NCBI GenBank assembly: GCA_038323835.1
Contig: JBBQHI010000003.1
Coordinates: 1 to 64,000, forward strand
DNA: 64,000 nt
Direction: 5' to 3'
From: JACVRW01 sp038323835
GTDB taxonomy: Bacteria; Actinomycetota; Thermoleophilia; Solirubrobacterales; Thermoleophilaceae
Both the position numbers and the translations under genes were made by a program. The notes under the pieces were generated by a model. That model was given only the letters and a program-made list of their open reading frames with translations, was not told where the DNA came from and made no database searches. Positions 58,869 through 64,000 of this stretch are shown here, piece by piece (position 1 is the first letter of the stretch; every line of letters starts with the position of its first letter).

Positions 58869-61591
58869 TACTTCGCCTCGAGCCAATTCGGGCCGCTCCC
58901 TACGTCGACCTCGAGCGGTGGGTCCATCTCGAAGGCACCCGCCATCTCGTCGCGCACGATCTCGGAGGCCCGCTTCACCTCGGCGTCCGGGGCCTCGAAG
59001 AGCAGCTCGTCGTGGATCTGGAGCACCAGGCGGGTGGCCAGGCCCTCGCCGCGGAGCCGGTCGCGCGCCCGCACCATGGCCACCTTGATGATGTCCGCCG
59101 CGGTGCCCTGAATCACCATGTTCACGGCCAGCCGCTCGCCCAGCTGCCGCGTCTGGCGATTGCGCGAGCGCAGCTCCGGGACGCGCCGGATGCGCCCGAA
59201 GAGCGTGGTCACGTGGCCCTCCGTCGTGGCCCTGGCGATCGTGTCCTGGATGAATACGGCCACCGCCGGGAAGCGCTCCAGGTAGCGGTCGATGAACTCC
59301 TGCGCCTCCTCGCGCTCGATCTGGAGGCGGTCGGCCAGGCCGAATGCGGACAGGCCGTAGACGATCCCGTAGTTCACCATCTTGGCCTTGGAGCGCGTGC
59401 CTGGGTCGGTCTTCCCGCCGAGGATCGCCTCGGCGGTGGCGGTGTGCACGTCCTCGCCACGGAGAAAGATGTCCTTCAGCACCTGCTCGCCGGCGATGTG
59501 GGCGAGCAGGCGCAGCTCCACCTGCGAGTAGTCGGCGGAGATCAGGCTGTGCCCTGGCTCGGCCACGAAGCAGGCTCGGATCTCCCTCCCCTGCTCGGTG
59601 CGGATGGGGATGTTCTGGAGATTGGGGTTGGTGCTGGACAGCCGCCCCGTGGCCGCTGTGGTCTGGCTGAAGGTCGTGTGCAGCCGGCCGTCGTTTGCCA
59701 CCAGCTCCGGGAAGGCGTCGAGGTAGGTGGACTTCAGCTTCGTCACCTCGCGCCACTCCTCGATCGCCGGGACGATCTCGTGCTCGTGCCGGATCGCCTG
59801 GAGCACGCGCGCGTCGGTGGAGAAGCCCGTCTTGCCGCGGCGCTTGCGCGACAGGCCGAGCTTCTCGAACAGGATCGGGGCGAGCTGCTGGGGCGAGCCG
59901 ATGGTGAACTCCTCCCCCGCGAGGTCCCACACACGCCGCTCGAGCCCGGCCGCCAGCTCGTCGAAGCGCTTTCCGATCGCCCGCAGGCGCTTCACGTCCA
60001 GCTTCACGCCCGCCCGCTCCATCTCCACCAGCACGTCCACCAGGGGCAGCTCGATCTCGCGGAGCAGGCGCGTGAGCCCGTCCTCCTCGAGCCGCTCGAT
60101 CTGGCGCTCCGCCAGCAGGCGGGTGAGCACGGCTCGGGCGGCGGCCCCGTTTGCGCCCGTGACCTCCACGCCCAGCCCGGCGTCGGCGGCGAGCGCGTCC
60201 AGCGGATAGCCGCGCCGGGCCGGGTCGATCAGGTACGCGGCCACCATCGTGTCGTGGTCGAGCGGCGGCGCCACGGAGGGCTCGTCGCCCATCGCCAGCG
60301 TCTTCCAGTCGTGCGCCACCACGGGGCGCTCGCCCCGGGCGAGCGTGAACGCGGCGAGCGTCTCGGCCTCGGCCACCAGCACCTCGTCACCCGCGTACGC
60401 GGCCACGGACAGCGGGCCGCGGACCGCTCCGTCGAAGTCCAGCGTGCCCTGGGCCGGGCCGGCCGGGGCGGTCTCGGGGACGGGCTCGTCCTCGCCGAGC
60501 GCCTCGGCGGCGGCCTCGTCCTCGGCCAGCTCCAGCTCCTCCTCCGGGTCGGGACCCGGGGCGGGCTCGTCCACGGACTCGCCCGGGCGCAGGGCGGCCA
60601 CTGCCACGAGCTCACCCTCGAGGGCGCCGACCTCGGCCACCGGCACCTCGCGAGCCCGGACCGACACCACCTCGTCGCGGCGCTCGACCGGCACTGCCTC
60701 GTCCTCGTCGAGCGCCTCCTCCAGCCGCTCCAGCGGGGCCCTCAGCTCGAACTCCCGGAACACCTCCCGCAGCCGCGAGCGGTCGGGCTCGCGGGCGATG
60801 GAGGCGCCCAGGTCCACATCGACTCCCTCCACCTCGCGCTGGGAGGTGGCGAGCTGCTTGGAGATGCGGGCGTTCTCCGCGTGCTCGCGCAGGTTCTCCT
60901 TGCGCTTGGCGCCGGAGACGCTGTCGATGTTCGCCAGCACTCCCTCCAGGTCGCCCCACTGCTGGAGAAGCTGCGAGGCCGTCTTGTCGCCGATGCCGGG
61001 GACCCCGGGAATGTTGTCCGAGGTGTCGCCCTTCAGCCCCACGAAGTCGGGCACCAGCTCAGGCGGGATCCCGTAGCGGTCGATCACCGCCTGGCGGTCG
61101 TAGATCTTCGTGTCGGTGATTCCGCGGCTCGTGGCCATCACCCGCACGCCGTCCTCGATCAGCTGGAAGAGATCGCGGTCGCCGGTCACGATCATCACGT
61201 CGATCTCCTCCGCGTGGGCCTGGCACGCCAGCGTCGCGATCACGTCATCGGCCTCGTAGCCCTCCACGCGGACGTTCGTGTAGCCGAAGGCGTCCACGAG
61301 CGGGTGGAAGTGCGGCCACTGCTCCTTCAGCAGGTCCGGCCGCTCCCGGCGCCCGGCCTTGTACTCCTCGTAGGTCTCGAGCCGGCCCGACATTCCCGCG
61401 TCCCAGACCACCAGCGTGGGCTTGGGGCCGTACTCGGTGAGGATCTTCACCAGCATCGAGGCGAAGCCGAAGATCGCGTTGGTGGGGAACCCGCGGGAGG
61501 TGGCGATCGACTCCGGGAGGGCGAAGAAGGCGCGGTAGACGAGGCTGTTCCCGTCGATCAGGAAGAGCTCGCGGGGCTTCTCGTCGGGCAC
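58868..61591 (-). CDS. polA: DNA polymerase I, without functional proofreading site
   Basis: 907 residues. The 5'-3' exonuclease domain (1-290) has LFLIDGNSLVYRAFFALP, VTGDRDLFQLIEDGV and GLKGDTSDNIPGVPGIGDKTA. The polymerase has DYSQVELRLLAHIA (motif A), KMVNYGIVYGLSAFGLA (motif B) and LVLQIHDELLFE (motif C). In the 3'-5' exonuclease-like domain the expected DTET carboxylates are absent, and an acidic Pro/Glu segment of about 50 residues (340-390) is inserted. Proofreading is therefore unlikely, as in several actinobacteria. Repairs gaps and processes Okazaki fragments. Confidence 0.97.
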   Translation of the reverse strand: MPDEKPRELFLIDGNSLVYRAFFALPESIATSRGFPTNAIFGFASMLVKILTEYGPKPTLVVWDAGMSGRLETYEEYKAGRRERPDLLKEQWPHFHPLVDAFGYTNVRVEGYEADDVIATLACQAHAEEIDVMIVTGDRDLFQLIEDGVRVMATSRGITDTKIYDRQAVIDRYGIPPELVPDFVGLKGDTSDNIPGVPGIGDKTASQLLQQWGDLEGVLANIDSVSGAKRKENLREHAENARISKQLATSQREVEGVDVDLGASIAREPDRSRLREVFREFELRAPLERLEEALDEDEAVPVERRDEVVSVRAREVPVAEVGALEGELVAVAALRPGESVDEPAPGPDPEEELELAEDEAAAEALGEDEPVPETAPAGPAQGTLDFDGAVRGPLSVAAYAGDEVLVAEAETLAAFTLARGERPVVAHDWKTLAMGDEPSVAPPLDHDTMVAAYLIDPARRGYPLDALAADAGLGVEVTGANGAAARAVLTRLLAERQIERLEEDGLTRLLREIELPLVDVLVEMERAGVKLDVKRLRAIGKRFDELAAGLERRVWDLAGEEFTIGSPQQLAPILFEKLGLSRKRRGKTGFSTDARVLQAIRHEHEIVPAIEEWREVTKLKSTYLDAFPELVANDGRLHTTFSQTTAATGRLSSTNPNLQNIPIRTEQGREIRACFVAEPGHSLISADYSQVELRLLAHIAGEQVLKDIFLRGEDVHTATAEAILGGKTDPGTRSKAKMVNYGIVYGLSAFGLADRLQIEREEAQEFIDRYLERFPAVAVFIQDTIARATTEGHVTTLFGRIRRVPELRSRNRQTRQLGERLAVNMVIQGTAADIIKVAMVRARDRLRGEGLATRLVLQIHDELLFEAPDAEVKRASEIVRDEMAGAFEMDPPLEVDVGSGPNWLEAK

Positions 61592-61607
61592 GGCTCAACC
61601 CTAGAGC

Positions 61608-63149
61608 TTGGGCGGCCCCGCAGTGGGCGAGGGGCCGGGCTCGGCCCGGACCGGAGCTGGCCCTATCATCGGTTCCCTGGCCGGTCCGAGCGCACAGTTC
61701 TCCCTCACGCTCCGCGTCGAGTTGCCCTCGGGTCCCGGAGGTGTGCTCGGCAAGGTGACCGCGGCCATCGGCCGGGCCGGCGGCGCCATCGTCGCGGTGG
61801 ACACGGTGGAGCCCGGAGGAGACCGCACCCTGCGCGAGATCACCGTCGAGTGCTCGAGCGTGGAGCACCGCGGCGAGGTCATTTCCGCGGTGCAGGCCGT
61901 GCGCGGCGCCCGCCTGGTGGAGATCACCGACAGGACCTTCGAGGCCCACCGCCGGGGCAAGATCCACACCGGGCTCAACCTGCCGATCAAGACGCGCGAC
62001 GACCTCTCGATGGCCTACACGCCGGGCGTGGCCCGCGTGTGCAGCGCGATCGCCGAGAATCGCCAGAAGGCCTTCAAGTACACGATCAAGGCGAACACCG
62101 TGGCCGTGGTCTCCGACGGCACGGCGGTGCTGGGTCTAGGCGACATCGGCCCCGAGGCGGCGATGCCGGTGATGGAGGGCAAGGCCATGCTCTTCAAGGA
62201 GTTCGGCGACGTGGACGCCTTCCCGATCTGCCTGAACACGAAGGACACGGACGAGATCGTGGAGACGGTGATCCGCATGTCGCCCACGTTCGGCGGCATA
62301 AACCTGGAGGACATCTCCTCCCCGCGCTGCTTCGAGATCGAGCAGCGGCTCCAGGCCGCCCTCGACATTCCGGTCTTCCATGACGACCAGCACGGCACGG
62401 CGATCGTGACGCTGGCCGCCCTGATCAATGCCTGCCGCCTGACCGAGCGCACGATGGAGAGCCTCCAGGTGACGATGGTGGGGGCCGGCGCCGCCGGGGT
62501 GGCGGTGGCCAAGATCCTGATGGACGGCGGGGTCACGTCGATCGTGGCCTGCGACCGCTTCGGCGCCATACACACCGGCCGCGCCGACTACGAGTCGGGG
62601 TCGATGAACGCGCCCAAGCGCTGGCTGGCCGAGAACACCAACTCCTCCCGCCGCAACGGCTCACCGCGGGAGGTGCTGGAGGGCAGCCACCTCTTCATTG
62701 GCCTCTCCGGCCCCGGGATCATCGACGCCAAGGACCTGGAGCGCATGGCCCCCGACCCGTTCGTGTTCGCGATGGCGAACCCCAACCCGGAGGTGCGCCC
62801 CGAGGAGGCCGCCCCCTACGTGCGGGTGATGGCCACCGGCCGCTCCGACTACCCGAACCAGATCAACAACGTTCTGGCCTTCCCTGGCGTATTCCGCGGC
62901 GCCCTCGATGTGCGCGCGCCGGCGATCACAGAGGAGATGAAGCTGGCCGCCGCCCACGGCATCGCCAGCGTGGTGACCGAGGAGGAGCTGCACGAGGACT
63001 ACATCGTGCCCAGCGTCTTCAACCGTGACGTGAGCCGTGCGGTGGCCAGGGCCGTAGCAGAGGTGGCGGAGCGCGACGGCGCGTCCCGCGCCGCAGGTCG
63101 CGAGGCGGTGGACCAACCCACCGTCGAGCAGGCCGCGGTGAGCTCATAG
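61608..63149 (+). CDS. NAD(P)-dependent malic enzyme with N-terminal ACT domain
   Basis: 513 residues if started at TTG 61608. Because polA starts 16 bases away in the other direction, the true start is probably a little downstream (GTG 61623 or later), leaving room for promoters. The ACT domain (about 30-110) contains FSLTLRVELPSGPGGVLGKVTAAIGRAGGAIVAVDTVEPG. The malic enzyme part has MAYTPGVARVCSAI, FHDDQHGTAIVTLAAL, VTMVGAGAAGVAVAKIL and FAMANPNPEV. It decarboxylates malate to pyruvate. The ACT domain suggests amino-acid control. Confidence 0.93.
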   Translation: MGGPAVGEGPGSARTGAGPIIGSLAGPSAQFSLTLRVELPSGPGGVLGKVTAAIGRAGGAIVAVDTVEPGGDRTLREITVECSSVEHRGEVISAVQAVRGARLVEITDRTFEAHRRGKIHTGLNLPIKTRDDLSMAYTPGVARVCSAIAENRQKAFKYTIKANTVAVVSDGTAVLGLGDIGPEAAMPVMEGKAMLFKEFGDVDAFPICLNTKDTDEIVETVIRMSPTFGGINLEDISSPRCFEIEQRLQAALDIPVFHDDQHGTAIVTLAALINACRLTERTMESLQVTMVGAGAAGVAVAKILMDGGVTSIVACDRFGAIHTGRADYESGSMNAPKRWLAENTNSSRRNGSPREVLEGSHLFIGLSGPGIIDAKDLERMAPDPFVFAMANPNPEVRPEEAAPYVRVMATGRSDYPNQINNVLAFPGVFRGALDVRAPAITEEMKLAAAHGIASVVTEEELHEDYIVPSVFNRDVSRAVARAVAEVAERDGASRAAGREAVDQPTVEQAAVSS

Positions 63150-63171
63150 CCCCTACGAGGAGGTTCGTCCC

Positions 63172-64000
63172 GTGAAGGTCGTGGTCAGCGGCGCCACCGG
63201 CAGCATCGGGAGAGCGCTCGTCGAGGAGCTGGTGGCGCGCGGCGACGAGGTGACCGCGCTGTCGCGAAACGCCGGCGCCGCTCGCGAGGCGCTCGGCGTG
63301 AACGCCGCCCAATGGGCCGATCCGCAGTCCGAGCCCGCCCCGGTGGACGCCCTGTGCGGAGCGGACGCCGTGGTGCATCTCCTGGGCGAGCCCGTGGCCC
63401 AGCGCTGGTCGGACAGCGCCAAGCGAGAGATCCGCGAGTCCCGGGTGCTCGGAACCCGCAATCTCGTGGCCGCGCTGCGTGAGCTGCCGGAGGGTGAGCG
63501 TCCCGGCACGCTGGTCTCGCAGTCGGCCACGGGCCTGTACGGACCGAGGGGCGACGACCGGGTGGACGAGAGCGCGGCGGCCGGGAGCGACTTCCTCGCG
63601 GAGGTGACCGAGGCCTGGGAGGCCGAGGCACTCACCGCCGAGGAGCTGGGCATGCGCGCGGTCATGACCCGCACCGGCGTGGTGCTCTCCTCGTCCGGCG
63701 GCGCGCTCGAGAAGATGCTGCCCCCGTTCAAGCTCGGTGTGGGCGGCCCCGTGGCCGGCGGGCGGCAGTACGTGCCCTGGGTCCACCTGGAGGACGTGGT
63801 GGGCGCGCTCGTGTTCGCCCTCGACACCCCATCCGCCTCGGGCCCGCTGAACGTGACCGCGCCCGAGCCCGTGACCAACGGAGAGCTGTCGAAGGCGCTC
63901 GGACGCGCGCTCCACCGGCCGGCGCTGGCCCCCGTGCCCGGCCTCGCGCTGAAGCTGCTCTACGGCGACATGGCGTCGATCATCCTCGGCGGGGTGCGGG
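63172..64000 (+). CDS. TIGR01777-family SDR epimerase-like protein, cut off by the window end
   Basis: 276 codons visible from GTG 63172, preceded by AGGAGG with good spacing. N-terminal NAD(P) motif VVVSGATGSIGRALVEELVARGDEVTALSRN. The family marks DAVVHLLGEPVAQRWSDSAKREIRESRV, SATGLYGPRGDDRVDESA and RTGVVLSSSGGALEKMLPPFKLGVGGPVAGGRQYVPWVHLEDVV are present. The YfcH-like group has an unknown substrate. The 3' end lies outside. Confidence 0.9.
   Translation, partial: MKVVVSGATGSIGRALVEELVARGDEVTALSRNAGAAREALGVNAAQWADPQSEPAPVDALCGADAVVHLLGEPVAQRWSDSAKREIRESRVLGTRNLVAALRELPEGERPGTLVSQSATGLYGPRGDDRVDESAAAGSDFLAEVTEAWEAEALTAEELGMRAVMTRTGVVLSSSGGALEKMLPPFKLGVGGPVAGGRQYVPWVHLEDVVGALVFALDTPSASGPLNVTAPEPVTNGELSKALGRALHRPALAPVPGLALKLLYGDMASIILGGVR

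Overview
The window is about 70% GC, with dense, mostly four-base-overlapping genes, GTG/TTG starts and actinobacterial gene families: a SigB/F-type sigma factor, Rex, a DivIVA-like protein, GAAC-N4-GTTC SOS boxes and SnoaL/SRPBCC stress-type proteins. Short secreted proteins (hydrophobic leader plus short degenerate repeats) and the pairing of mnmA with an IscU-type domain suggest Actinomycetota, probably class Thermoleophilia (Solirubrobacterales-like). That placement is inference. The content is overwhelmingly chromosomal housekeeping. I see no prophage, IS element, CRISPR array or plasmid backbone. The first 130 bases are homopolymer noise typical of a contig end.

Layout. 0.1-6.1 kb (minus): an operon in which an IscU-like/MnmA fusion, a degenerate RsbW-like anti-sigma factor, a SigB-type sigma factor and an oligopeptide-binding lipoprotein overlap one another by four bases, followed by a second, paralogous binding lipoprotein. 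6.2-11.2 kb (minus): aspS, hisS, a metallo-hydrolase, a small membrane protein and glutamate formimidoyltransferase. 11.2-19.5 kb: SnoaL proteins (one broken), a secreted repeat protein, tRNA-Met, a lipoprotein, an SRPBCC protein, a heterodimeric ABC exporter with a small deletion next to one Walker A motif, a large secreted protein and tRNA-Gln. 19.5-21.9 kb: an MpaB-type oxygenase, then an ECF sigma factor divergent from a MerR-DICT regulator. 21.9-28.4 kb (minus): a compact block of two APC permeases with universal-stress-type tails, a small membrane protein, two RCK (TrkA) proteins and an FAD-NAD(P)H reductase, which reads as a candidate potassium-uptake module. 28.4-28.8 kb: a relic of a tyrosine phosphatase gene. 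28.8-37.5 kb (minus): H+-pyrophosphatase, MTA phosphorylase, YbdK, Rex with a glutaredoxin-like protein, tsaD/rimI/tsaB/tsaE and a family-4 uracil-DNA glycosylase.

37.7-41.3 kb (plus): a pantothenate operon (DUF2520 dehydrogenase, panC, a 14-codon mini-ORF, panB), a YjbQ protein and a second secreted repeat protein. 41.3-50.6 kb (minus): a hexapeptide acyltransferase, a 41-codon ORF and uvrA behind a perfect LexA-type box; a DivIVA-like protein; a cupredoxin protein; uvrB abutted to an AbiEi/DUF559-type nuclease gene. 50.7-64 kb: an ABC-F ATPase (plus), then rpsA-coaE-lytic transglycosylase (minus), an FAD oxidoreductase and a PLP decarboxylase (plus), polA-YdcZ-UvrA-like remnant (minus), and an ACT-malic enzyme with a truncated TIGR01777 epimerase (plus).

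Main themes are translation quality (aspS, hisS, mnmA, t6A genes, rimI, rpsA), DNA repair (uvrA, uvrB, polA, udg), ion/redox homeostasis (RCK/APC block, hppA, Rex) and CoA synthesis (panC, panB, coaE). The observations most worth following are the IscU-MnmA fusion, the RCK/APC/reductase operon, the sigma-factor/binding-protein coupling, a dispersed palindromic repeat with compensatory base changes, and three decayed genes (SnoaL, phosphatase, UvrA-like).
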